From Cinnamomum chago (lineage: Eukaryota; Streptophyta; Magnoliopsida; Laurales; Lauraceae): a DNA stretch of 64,000 nt. Of the stretch, positions 1 to 11,600 are shown piece after piece. The number at the start of each line of letters is the position of its first letter. Within the stretch, counting starts at the first letter, position 1. Below the pieces are notes generated by a model, which was not told the DNA's origin, ran no database searches, and worked only from the letters and a program-made list of their open reading frames with translations. The stretch covers positions 21,146,001-21,210,000 of the forward strand of contig CP142453.1 of the NCBI GenBank assembly GCA_038049695.1, written 5' to 3'. Made by a program: the position numbers and the translations under genes.

Positions 1-170
1 ATTCAACTACATATGTATAGAAAACCACAACATGCCTGTCCCATTTACAGTTGAAGTAAATTACACTATGATGTTATTATTTTAGTTATTGTTTAACCAT
101 TATCTTGTCCTCAAGTTGCTGATTGAAGTGACGCAATTTAGGAAATTACATCCCACTGGATAAAAAAAAA

Positions 171-778
171 GGGACAATTACATTAAGGAAGGCGTTAAAC
201 CGAAACTAGTCCCGTAACAGCCGGAAAATGTATATTTACCGCAGAATTGTTCGATTTGTAAGATATCGCAGGGATGTAAGATATCCCACAATCAGAAGCA
301 GAAAGACTTGAACAATCCAATTGTTTTCTTTTTTTCCTTGACTGTGGGACAACCAAACCACCACCCAAACCGTTGAATAGCTGTATGAGTGTAAAAACTA
401 ATATCGCACCAAATTTGAACCATCGATTTATCACGGTTATCAAGAAATTTGCAACGGTTTGGATGGTGGTTTGGGGGTTTTGATAGTGGTTTGGTGTTGC
501 AACGGTTTGGATGGTGGTTTGGTGGTTCAACGATTCAAATTTGGTGCGATATTAATTCTTACACTCATACAGCTATCCAACGGTTTTGATGGTGGTTTGG
601 TGGTTCCACAGTGAGAAAAAAAAATAATAAAATAATAAAATAAAAATGGATTGTTCAAGTGATTATGAGATTTCCTTTATCCCTAGGACATATTGAACTG
701 TTCTACGGTAAATATACATTTTTCGGCTATTCTGGGGCTATTGTCAGCTTTAACGCCTTCTGTACGGTAATTGTCCCC
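171..778. mobile_element. Long fold-back (MITE-like) element
   Basis: The left arm (about 171-426) is the imperfect reverse complement of the right arm (about 528-778), leaving a loop of roughly 100 bp. Both ends share GGGACAATTA at the outside, then AAGGCGTTAAA, TGTATATTTACCG and ATCGCACCAAATTTGAA in mirrored order. The centre carries repeated copies of a motif like GGTTTGGATGGTGGTTTGG. The flanks are both A-rich, so a target-site duplication cannot be told from the A run. Long arms of this kind fit a non-autonomous Mutator-like or fold-back element. No coding capacity is seen; the 111-residue minus-strand frame here is an artefact of the repeat. Confidence 0.75.
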
Positions 779-2240
779 AAAAAATGATTGCAGCTTGGAC
801 CCATAATTTAAAATTTGGCTGACTTGCTCTAACCGGGCCTGATCAATTAGATTCCAAGGTCACAAAGTAGAATGAGCTAGCGAGTCTGCTTAAAAACTGG
901 TCAATCAACTCACCCGTGTCACTCCACAAGATGCCCTTCCACTCATTCAGGCAAGGCGGGTGACCTATGGATTGGGCCAGAGTGGCGGTGGGCTCAAGGA
1001 AACCTTAGTTTTAAATAGGCCCAGCCTAAAATCCTGACCCCATTTTGATTTGGCTAGTCCTAATTATACTTTGGGCTAGACTCATAGCCACTCTATGAAC
1101 AATTTGGCCGAGTGCTGTCAACCATTGAAGTTGGCCTGTTAACCATTTAACTGTTCGTTTGACAGACACCAACTGGATGATGAGGATCACTGATCAAAAT
1201 GATAATTTTTTCCATCTCCATCCACAGTGGTGGGCCACTGTTTGGATAATTGTATCCTAGCAAAGAATAGGGCCAGAGACTATTTCTATGATGGGACCCA
1301 TGTAGAGATGCCATATCTCATCTTTGCTATGATCATTTGATGAGCAATATATAAACTGAGAGTCACAAACAAAGAATGTTAGGGCTGCCAATTGGCCCAG
1401 ACCGAGTTTGTTCAACCCTGATGGAACTGGTCAGTCCAAGCTTAATGGGCTGAACCTGTCCAAATGGTCAATTGTTGAGCCTAGCTTTGCCCATTGACAG
1501 TAGCAAAAAAAAAAAAAGAAAAACATTTGCACTTATCAAATGGGGAAAACCAATGATGCCCGGATACTTCGAAATGGGCAACGTATCATGTCGTATCATA
1601 TTCAATACTTCACTTTTTATGTGTAAAATCCGTGTCCTTACCGTGTTTATGACATATCCATGCCGTATCCGGGCATTATAGGCAAAAACCTTTTTATTTC
1701 CATGGTTATGATAAAAAGTTCTAAAATTGACTGATTTGAGTGGGTTGAAAGGGCGTAGATTATGTACCTTGGGTGACTTCCAAAATTTGGTAAATCCAAA
1801 TCTCAATGAGACCAATTGGACTCAATGCCCTTAGAGTCAGTTGACTCAGCCAAGTCAGAGGAACTGAGTTGAGTATTTTAACCCTTTAATTGACTACCCA
1901 AAAAAATCCTACGTTGGGCTATGCCCTTTCCAATGGGCCCCACTTAATGCATGGATGAGATCATGTAGAAATTGTAGGGTCTTCTGGGCCTTAAAGTAAG
2001 GCTCAGGCCCACCAATTTGCGAAATACTAGATCTATCTAGCTTAAATATGTTGAGCTGAGCAGCTGCACATGGGATAACTAGGCAAGTCTTTAGCATACA
2101 TCTGGAATATCCAGTGTCCAGCTCACAGGCCTAAAAGCTCTGCCATACCCAGACCATGTGCAACCCCATTAGGAGCTGAAGAAGTATGATTCTTATAGTT
2201 TTCCTTGAAAGTTCTATTATTTTTTTTTTCATGGTGACAG
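779..2240 (+). other. No gene seen; probably intron of the cyanoalanine synthase gene
   Basis: This stretch lies upstream of the first recognisable exon of the cyanoalanine synthase gene. It holds low-complexity, repeat-like AT-rich DNA and no frame resembling the missing N-terminal exons (transit peptide, PLP-lysine region). The acceptor at 2239-2240, with a long T tract before it, shows that the DNA immediately upstream of 2241 is intron. The missing exons should therefore lie to the left of the window. Confidence 0.5.
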
Positions 2241-5200
2241 ACCAGCATTTGCCATGATTGAAGCTGCAGAAAAGCAAGGGTTGATATCTCCAGGCAAAGT
2301 AAGTTATTTACAGCTCTAACCTTTCTAGGAACTGTAAGGCCTAACTTTGCTTGATCCAACACTTCTATATCACTAGGCATCCCATGGATAGGAGTGACCT
2401 GAATTGAACTCAAATGGGGTGTTTTCAAATGCAGTAAAACTGGTGTTTTAAATTCAGTAGTGCAGCTGGAATCACATGGATAGCCATAATACAGCTGGTA
2501 TTACACAAGAAAGTCCCCCCTTATGACATGGGAGACACAGGTTCGGTCCCTGGTGGCAAGGGCGGACCTAAGTCTTACGATGCGAATGTGACCGCACTTG
2601 CGAGATTCGAGAAATTCCTTAAATAAGACCTTAAAAAGTTCTACTTTATTATTTGCCTTCTTAACTTGGCCATTGGCCGCACCACCCAAATGAAAATTCC
2701 GGGTCCGCCATTGCCTTGTGGGTAGAGGGCATATCAACTATATATGCTCTATGTATGCCAATGGGGCCTGCTGCCAATAAGGCTGGAAAAACATGTCTGT
2801 TTTCTTTGTTTTCTTTTTAATTTTGTTTCTAATGATCCCCCATCTCTGTTACAACAGACGGTCTTGATAGAGCCCACATCTGGAAATATGGGAATTGGTC
2901 TAGCTTTCATGGCTGCATTGAAAGGTTACAAGCTCGTACTCACCATGCCCTCCTACACAAGTCTTGAGAGAAGGGTGACCATGAGAGCTTTTGGAGCTGA
3001 GCTAGTCCTCACAGATCCCACAAAAGGCATGGGAGGAACAGTGAAGAAGGCTTATGACCTTATGGAAACAACTCCTGGTGCCTACATGCTACAACAATTT
3101 GAAAATCCTGTCAACACTCAGGTACTCAAGGCCTAAGATAGTCCTGATTAATTTTTAATTATGTAAAACCATGTGGGGAAACTCTGTCTAAACCGTCTCT
3201 ACCTTGAAATCTATGGTTCACCTGTGACAGGCCTTACCATTACAGATACCACATAATGCTAAGCCCAAGAGACTATACAAAAGGTGGGCCCCGCCTGTAC
3301 AGATTGTTGTTCCAAAATAATGCTTATAAGCATCTAATTAGTTTGTGTCGTATATTGTAGTCCATCTAAGATGTGGCTATCAATTGAACAGACGGTTGGT
3401 ATGGTTTGGGCCACGCAGAATTTTCCCTCAAAATCACCATCTTAATCACTTGTCAAGTTGTCATTAGTAGATATTGATCTAAACAATGTTTAATATCTGA
3501 TTAAGAAAGACAATGTATAGGTGCACTTTGAAACCACAGGGCCTGAGATATGGGAGGACACACTTGGGCAAGTTGACATCTTTGTGATGGGAATAGGGAG
3601 TGGAGGCACTGTTTCTGGTGTGGGGAGGTATCTCAAGTCGAAAAACCCTAATGTGAAGGTACTTGTTTTACTTAATTATAATTTCACAGTTTTCTTGATG
3701 CATTACAGAAAAGTAGTCATAAATAAAATGGAACTATTAGAGCATAGCTTTTACTAATTATATATATATATATTTTTTCATAATAGATATATGGACTTGA
3801 GCCAGCTGAGAGCAATATACTAAATGGTGGTAAACCAGGTAAATTGTCATTTTGTTTTATTTCGTATAAACTTCATTTAGATTTTCGCATACTATGAAAA
3901 TAGTAGATTGGGGCACTTCAGGCCTAGATTTGAATTGTTTCATCCTGTCCTTTAGTCGGGTCTATTAATAAATCAGGTTTCTCAAAGCCCCTGCCTGGCT
4001 AATGGATATCCCTACCAATAATATATTTAAAACTTTGTTATCATGATTAATGGGGTTGTAATTCTTCATAATCATCTTTTGTTGCAAATTTTTTTCTTTT
4101 TTTTATAACATCTCATGTGAGTATGGTTATGTGGAGTAGGTCCCCACCATATAACTGGCAATGGGGTTGGATTCAAGCCAAAGATTTTGGACATGGATGT
4201 GTTGGAAGGAGTCCTTGAGGCAAGTAATACTGGGCTCATTTTTAATTTCTTATACTTGTAATGCCATGCACTACTCAAACTGCTGTGATTGTTTTGCACA
4301 TTATTTAAAACAAAGTTTTGAATCGCTATAGCATGTGACAGGTGACCAGTGAGGATGCTGTGAAAATGGCAAGAGAGCTGGCACTGAAAGAAGGGCTCCT
4401 GGTAATTATATCTTGTTTTGTCTCTCTTGTTCATCTAGTGGTTAGGTTTTTCCCTGTCGATCACCCTTCCATGACTCCACAACAGAGATGATCATCCCTG
4501 ATCACCAGATGGGAGTTCTTTGAATGTGAATATTTGGGGCCTGTTAGTTATATTGGTGTTGAACTCCTAGGAACCTTTTAGCAATGCCTTTCGTGCTAAA
4601 AGTGATGGATTAGAGGTGAAGATTTATAAGGGGGATCAAATATTTTCCCCTTTGATAGGAAATTACTACCCCAGTACTCAATCATAACCCTAGCAAAATT
4701 AAATTCACTCCTTGCCTCTTCAACAGTACTTTATAAACTCATCTTTGGTTTACTCTTGAAAAAACAACTTTCTGTTTTGTAGGTAGGGATTTCCTCAGGT
4801 GCTAACACTATTGCAGCACTGAGGCTTGCCCAAATGCCGGAGAACAAAGGGAAACTTATTGTGGTACGTTACATTTGTTGTTTTCTAAGATATTAAAAAT
4901 GAAGTGATATGAATCATTTCGCTTTCACCTTGTTGATCCTGTCGTCGTCATCAAAGCGATGTCCCAACTATATTAAGGTCGCTACCGATTTTGTTTCTCC
5001 ATTTCCAATCTACTATATTTTTTATGTTATTGCCTTTAAAACATATTCTAAAAGCAATTAAAAAAATGAATGCAGGTTTTATTTTCTGATAAGTTTTTAG
5101 AATTGGCTGAAATTTCTACCAAAACAAACCAATATATTAGTGCAGTCTAAATATATATCAGCTGATGCATAAGAGGTTTTGGCTTTGGCCAACAGTGTCC

Positions 5201-5412
5201 AAAACCATGTTTTAGAACCATGCTAGTGACATTCTAGCTGATTTTCCATTTGGGTTACATTTTCATTTTTGTTCTAAAGTAAAAAAATCTCTGTTTTGTG
5301 ATGCGCATTGCAGACTATTCATCCAAGTTTTGGAGAAAGGTACCTGTCATCTGTGTTGTTTCAAGAATTAAGGGACGAGGCGGCAAAGATGGAGCCAGTT
5401 CCTGTGGACTGA
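2241..5412 (+). CDS. CYSC1: Beta-cyanoalanine synthase / cysteine synthase, mitochondrial type (3' part of gene)
   Basis: This PLP enzyme of the beta-substituted alanine synthase family converts cysteine plus cyanide to beta-cyanoalanine and sulfide, detoxifying the cyanide made with ethylene, usually in mitochondria. Eight exons join in frame: 2241-2298, 2858-3121, 3521-3658, 3787-3838, 4140-4219, 4342-4401, 4783-4863 and 5314-5412 (TGA). Visible landmarks are the substrate loop EPTSGNMG, the phosphate-binding [18 protein letters not shown] with the PLP-nitrogen serine, and the ending [11 protein letters not shown]...PVPVD. The residues [15 protein letters not shown] and [13 protein letters not shown] match the cyanoalanine synthase branch (Arabidopsis CYSC1) better than cytosolic OAS-TL. 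The first exon starts mid-codon, so the transit peptide and catalytic-lysine exon (SIKD) are outside the window. Intron 4220-4341 has a GC donor. A polyadenylation signal AATAAA follows at 5531. Identification is firm; the exact isoform is an inference. Confidence 0.93.
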
Positions 5413-5530
5413 TTACAGCTATTGCGCAAGGGTTTCTCTTAAAACGTCCGGTTTAAGATAATGATAGTGTTTAGTATCATGTAAACAGCCTTGTGCAGGG
5501 TGAAGAAACCATCCAAACCTTTCATAGATT

Positions 5531-5536
5531 AATAAA
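5531..5536 (+). terminator. Probable polyadenylation signal of the cyanoalanine synthase gene
   Basis: AATAAA lies 119 bp after the TGA stop at 5412, in a T-rich 3' region. The position suits a plant 3'UTR. It is inferred from the motif only. Confidence 0.5.
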
Positions 5537-8346
5537 AGATTGAGCCATTGTTAGTTTATGCCTGCCATGGTGTACTGATGGCAGTTTGTGTATTTCTGTT
5601 TTGATGGAAACAAGATGCAAAAACTACAATTTTTAGAGGACCAAAATATTGATGTAGCCAATGCTCCAACATGTTCTTTTAGTCTGGAGGGGCCATGTCT
5701 GACTATGATGCACCCAACTAGTAGGCTAGTAAAAGCACTACAATGCCCTGCTGCACCTAGTCATAGCTTCTAGGTGCGCCTGTGACAATGCTGGAAGAAA
5801 CATCAGGGGTGGGACAGGGGAAGGGATAACAATAGCAGGAGTGGAAAGACATTATAAAAATTGGGAGATGAATCACATAAGACGCAAAAACTTCTACATG
5901 ATAATTCTAGATTTTTAGTGGTGAAGTCAGATAAATGACCTTTCTCCTATTGTAAATTTTCTTGGGTGTTGCAAGAATATGTCTTTTATTTATGTTGGCC
6001 TTCATATTGGTGTAAACCACTGACCAAACTCAATTTTAGCATCCTTTAATTGAGAAATTTGGAAAAAAAAAAATTAGCATCTTAAAAGAGAAGGTTTATG
6101 TCTTTTGAAGGTAGAATTACCATTATTAAGTTAACTCTTTAAAACCTTCATGTTCATTTCCTATCATGTTTCCAGATCCGACAGAACTAGCTGAAAAAAC
6201 TAAAAAGAATCTAAAGCAACTTCCCATTGCAGGGATGAGTTGGAGAAAGAAAATTCATCTAATCAGGTGGGAAAATGTGAAGAAAAAAGGAAAATGGGGG
6301 ATTGGGATTGGGAATAAGTAAGATTGTGAATGTTTTCTCCTTTAATAGGAAATGATTATGCACCCATTACGCAGCATAATTGCTTTTTTTTTTATTTTTT
6401 ATAACGAAGAGTGTTCCAGCCCTTTGGGCCGGACAAATCCCTACGGGCCTAGGGGAGCCAGGTAAATCCCCTCTTTGGTTCATCTATATCTCCATCTCAC
6501 AACTAGATCCTAGAAAAGTGATGGTTCATCTATATATTTCAATCTCATACCCCTCACTCCTCACCTCTATGTAGTAATACTCCTTTGCCAGAGCTCCCCG
6601 GAGCATGAACTCCTAGAAGTCAATATGCCTGCAGGCAAACAGGTCTGTACTGTGACAATCCATCAAACTCAATTCCCTTCTAAAACAGTTTGGAGTTGTT
6701 TAGTACAGAGGTAAATGCTTTTATGTGATGCCCTATTTCAATAAATAAAATTTACCCATTGATAATCTCACGAAAAAAAAGATCCGAAGAGTCTCTGACT
6801 GAATGATCTCTTTCTTTAATGAAACCTCTTATTTGGTGTTATTTCCATAATTTGTTTGGAGTCACCTAACACTTTTCCTTTCCCCTCTTCTTTTAGGGAT
6901 ATAATTGATGATTGCTTTGGTGAACTGTATTCGTAAATCTGTATTACGCAGCATATTACCAATGGCTATTGGCTGTGATATGATTAAAATAAAAATAAAC
7001 AGAATGATTTAAAAATTAAAAAAAAAATAAAATAATTCATTTAGACTAATCATCATCAAAACCTTATCTCAACTACGTTCAACCCAGTCCACACCCAGTC
7101 AAGTGGACGTTGCTTACTGATGGGAGTTAATTTGACAGGACCAAGCCCATTTAAACTGAAATGCAATTTATTTATTCTTTCTTTTTTTAGCCTTTTTGGG
7201 GTCCAATTGCTACTGTAGACTGTCATTTGGCCGAAACTACAATTAAAAGGTAAGACTCAAAAAGTTCCGTGCGTTGGCCATTTGGTACTAGAGGCAAATT
7301 TTTGTAATGCCATTAGAACACAAGGAAATATCTAACAATTGGGAGATGGCCTTCCACAACGCAGAAAACTATAAAAAGATGGTCGAATCCTCAAATATCT
7401 TTCATTATATTCCTAAGATTTTGGAATGAGGAGGCGAGGGAACTCTTCAGCTAAAGGAGTAATCAGAAATGATTGGGTGGTGTAAAATGTAATCCGGTTG
7501 TAAAGGGATTTTATTTTCTCCTTACACAAAAAGTGTGATCCATTGCCTTTTAAAAGATATACTTCTTTTTCTCATTTACATCTCAATTAAAATTTACTCT
7601 GTAGCTTTTCTGTGCATGCTCTTCTTTGCGCACTGCTTCAATCCCCTATGGTGAAAATAACAAATAGTCCCACAAATTGCCACTCATTTTGTTGGGTGGG
7701 GTGGTTTGAACTTTGAAGAGAACAGCACATTAGATTCCATGGGCTACAGAATAATTGGCCGGATTTTCATAAAATACAAAAACAAATAGAAGAATCAGTT
7801 CATCTCTTGTGAATTCACGTTTTGACTCATCTGACCCACTGATATATATATCAAGTTGAGTGCTGCCCAATTCAAAAACAAATCCCATCTACTGGTCAGG
7901 TTGGTCTTATCTCTATTTTTCAGGCGAGGGGCTCTTATCAGTGGACAGATGACACTGATGATTCGCCTAGGTTGGAAATCTCACACATTGACACGGAGAA
8001 CATGGAAGAGGGTAGTAGACACATAGACCAGACATTTCCCCTTTATATACAGAAAAATACACAGTGAACCAACAACAGATACAGAAAAGCACCTATTAGT
8101 TGCTTAGCCTTTTCTGTAAACTGCATTTCACCAGGACAGCAGGGATATTGACAAGAGAATACATACATGGATTGGTATATAGACCAAAAGTATGAGAAGA
8201 TGCATTTAATCACAAACATGAAAAATCCAAGTGCAATCTGGAAATAAGAAAACAGTATATTACTTTCAAGGCAGAAACCTCAGCATCCCTGCCATGTTTT
8301 TCTTCGTCATCATCATCAGCAGTGGCCCCGCTCTACTGCTGTCATC
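5537..8346. other. Intergenic region between convergent genes
   Basis: This lies between the 3' ends of the cyanoalanine synthase gene (+) and the ATI gene (-). Apart from the retro-insertion at 6379-6942, only short AT-rich frames of under 65 residues are present, and none resembles a known protein. Both genes end toward this region, so it should contain their 3'UTRs. Confidence 0.5.
6379..6942 (-). mobile_element. Probable retro-inserted element with 13-bp target-site duplication
   Basis: The 13-mer ATTACGCAGCATA occurs at 6366-6378 and again at 6943-6955. Just inside the left copy is a poly(T) run ending in ATAAC, which reads as a 3' poly(A) tail on the minus strand. The adjoining text (GGGCC, then AATCCCTACGGG, then AGGGGAGCCAGGTAAATC) resembles the element starting near 25684. 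The structure fits target-primed retrotransposition of a SINE-like element. The interior of about 560 bp is not otherwise recognised and may be composite. Confidence 0.5.
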
Positions 8347-8619
8347 TCAACGCCTTGCTGGTGCCCTGCCGTGGATGACTGAGCCTTGCTGCTTTCCACT
8401 GACAAGCACATCTTTAAAACGAGAAATGGGACCAAACATACGGTTTACATTCTGTCCAAGGTGAAAAATCAAAGCAATGTCATTTGTTAGAATCACATCA
8501 CAGTGAATGATCAGTAATTACCACTCTATCCATCTTTTAAGGTCATCATCATCATCAACAAAGCCATAACTCAACAATCCAGGGTCAGCTGCTATAACCA
8601 AACACTAAAATAGCCCACC

Positions 8620-8680
<61 letters not shown>

Positions 8681-11600
8681 CTGCACCAAGTCACAGCAAC
8701 ATTGCCTGTGTATGATATATAATTTGAAGGTGGATATTTTTCACTCATGGATGGGTTCATGCTTGTGCTTTGAAAAAATGCTTCTCAATTGATCAACATA
8801 CAAAAGCTGTTTTGAAATTAGCAAATTAAATTTTCTAGACGCCACCATGGATAATCCTCTATTTTGACATCAGGTGTACTTGACCTAAGTGATGCATAAG
8901 AGAGACAACACCATACCCTTGCATCAAAACTTTAATAGTTGTGGTCCGAATGTGTCATCTATGTTTGGTCATCACACGTCTTCAAAAGGTTGGCCCTACC
9001 TAGACTAAAACAAGGTCCGTCTGTTTAGACAAGAGCCAACCTCAAATTTAAGTTGGTTTTAGCTTTGACCAATTTTCAAAAATAAAAAATAAAAGAAATA
9101 ATGGCAACTTAGCCATGGTGGGCCTCCTCTTGAACCATCCCACCCCAGTAATTGTGGCTTAGACTTCTTCATTTTTAAATTGAAACTAATTTTCTCCAAA
9201 TGACCACTAGATTCTACTAATGTCTTCTATACATTACAAAGGAATACAAGAAGTAAAACAGGAGCTAATGAATGAAAAAAAGGAAGTGGAAAAGGAAAGA
9301 ACAAGAGACACGAATTGGGCATTTGAGGATTTGAATGGTCAGGTTTTCGCATTCTAAAGATATGCATGGGGAAAATTACCCATGCAAAGATTTAAGGAGG
9401 AATAGCCAAACACTAGCCATTCATCAGCACACAAGAGGGGACTAACCATAGGTTACAGGAATTGGACCCTGTATCAACCAAGAGACCAATTTATATCAGC
9501 TGTATCAGTAATAGGGATTGGCATATTGGCCACATTGGCGGGATATTAGATTTAACTTACAAAAAAAAAATGAAAAAATAGTCTGTATACAGAATGTAGC
9601 AGTGATATGTATAGGTCATATCAATCATACAAGTTTGAATCGGATATCACACTGCTACTCTGCATCAATTTCTTAAAAAACTGATACCAAATCAACTATT
9701 ATCCTATATCCCCCAAAAAAAGTCTTCCAAAAAAAAAAACTCTTCTAAAAAAAATCAACCACTACTAAAAACCAATCAAAACAATGTCAAGGTTGGGGCA
9801 TGTTACTGGCGTGTCAGTAGTTATGAATGGCAGATCCCTAGTACTTTTTTTTTCTCTGACATACACACCCACACACGCATGCTACCCAAGTCTCTATCAA
9901 ACAGACCAGGGGTATCGATCACGTCGTATCTGTGGATTGGGAGATGCCTAACAACTTGTGCTAATGGATTGGCAGATCAGATCCCTAGTACTTCGACTCT
10001 TTTAATTCAACTAGATCGGAAAAAAGAGTAGAACCATTGATGAATTTTGACTGTCTATTTACCAGGCCCCAACTTTGATTGGCCCAAAAAAAAAATATTC
10101 TTTTGTTTTATTTTTATTTTTTGAATCATGAAACATTGAGGGGCGGACAGCCAAAAAATTTCAATAACATAAAAATGGCTATGAAAATGAAAAGTGCAAA
10201 AAAAAAAAAGGCAAGAGTAATGAAAGTAAGAAGGGAGGTATATGTTTGATGAGAAAACAATAAAAAGCACATTTTGATCTACTGTATTTTTGCCAGCAAA
10301 TGTAAAAGCAAGTTTTGTTTTCAAATTTGCATGAATTAATTTAACCATAGTCAAGGAGTTAGGCTTTGTCCAAGCTAGAGCAGAATTAAGAGTAATTTAG
10401 TATTTCAATGAACAAGTGACCCTAAGGTGGTCAACTTGACTTGAAAAAGGGTCTGACTACCAGTGAGGGTGGCTGACCGCAGTTGTCAGAAAGCATAGAG
10501 GTGGTCATTTACAAATAACAAAAAGATAGGCAGTTCTTTGTAGATATGAGAAAAGGGATGTGGTTATTTGTTAAAAAAAAAAACCTTTATTATAGGATTT
10601 ATTTATATAATTTGTTTATTTTTAGTGCCAATATGCAATATAATTTTTTTTTTCTTCATGTCATTTACTCTTCATTTCTTTTTAATTACTAAATTCTTTT
10701 AATATGACCCACTCATTGACTACCGAGCTAGTCAACTGGCCAAGTTTGGGCGACCCCGAGTCAGAAAACTATGGTAACCTAAAATTTGAGATTTCATGTT
10801 ATTGATAGGAGAAAAACCTGAAGTATGAGATTTCAGGGACAGGACTGTTGTAACCAATACCCATGCCTTGATTTCAAATAGCCGTAACCATATGCTCAAC
10901 CCATTACCTGTGTCGCTACCCATATTTGCATCCAGGCATCATAGACCAGAACATTTAGAGAAAGTCAGTCAGTTCGCATCCACCTCCAAAAGATTTCTTT
11001 GAAAAATGGGTCCCCAAACAACTGCATCACCCATTCTCTTACATGCATCTCTCAATAAAACATCCCTTCTAGCAGCACATTGAACAAAGAAGCAAAGCAT
11101 CCTTAGAGCAGACCATTCCCCAACCAAAGTGCCCAGCCAAAAAGGAATTTTAGAGACGTCACCGACTTGAATTCAAATATACCTCCTTGAGAAGTCACCA
11201 ACTTGAATTCAGATATACCTCACAAAAGATTTGCTCACCTTAGTGATGTTCCTCCAAACAGCAGGGTGGCAACTGGCAACTCAATTCCCTGACACCGATC
11301 CATCTTTACCTGTAGTGTAGATAGATATGAGGACTTGTTACTATAGACCATATGAACATCCACAATCTCAACAGCCATTTCCCAAAGATACCATGATTCA
11401 GCAGTTGTGAAGATCTTATACTCTCTTCCTACGTTAAAGTGCATTGAAGATTCTCCGTGTCCGAAGCATGAAGTTGGAGACATACTATGACAAAGTTGCT
11501 AGCCAGTAATCCCAAAATCAATTGGTGATAGGAAACTGCACAAACAACTACTTAACACCCCCCTCAGGCGGGACACCCCCGGATCCGAAGCACACACCCG

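Noticed and set aside
10055..10354. Minus-strand frame of 99 residues
   Set aside because: AT-rich, Phe/Lys-heavy chance frame in the ATI intron with no splice or family support.
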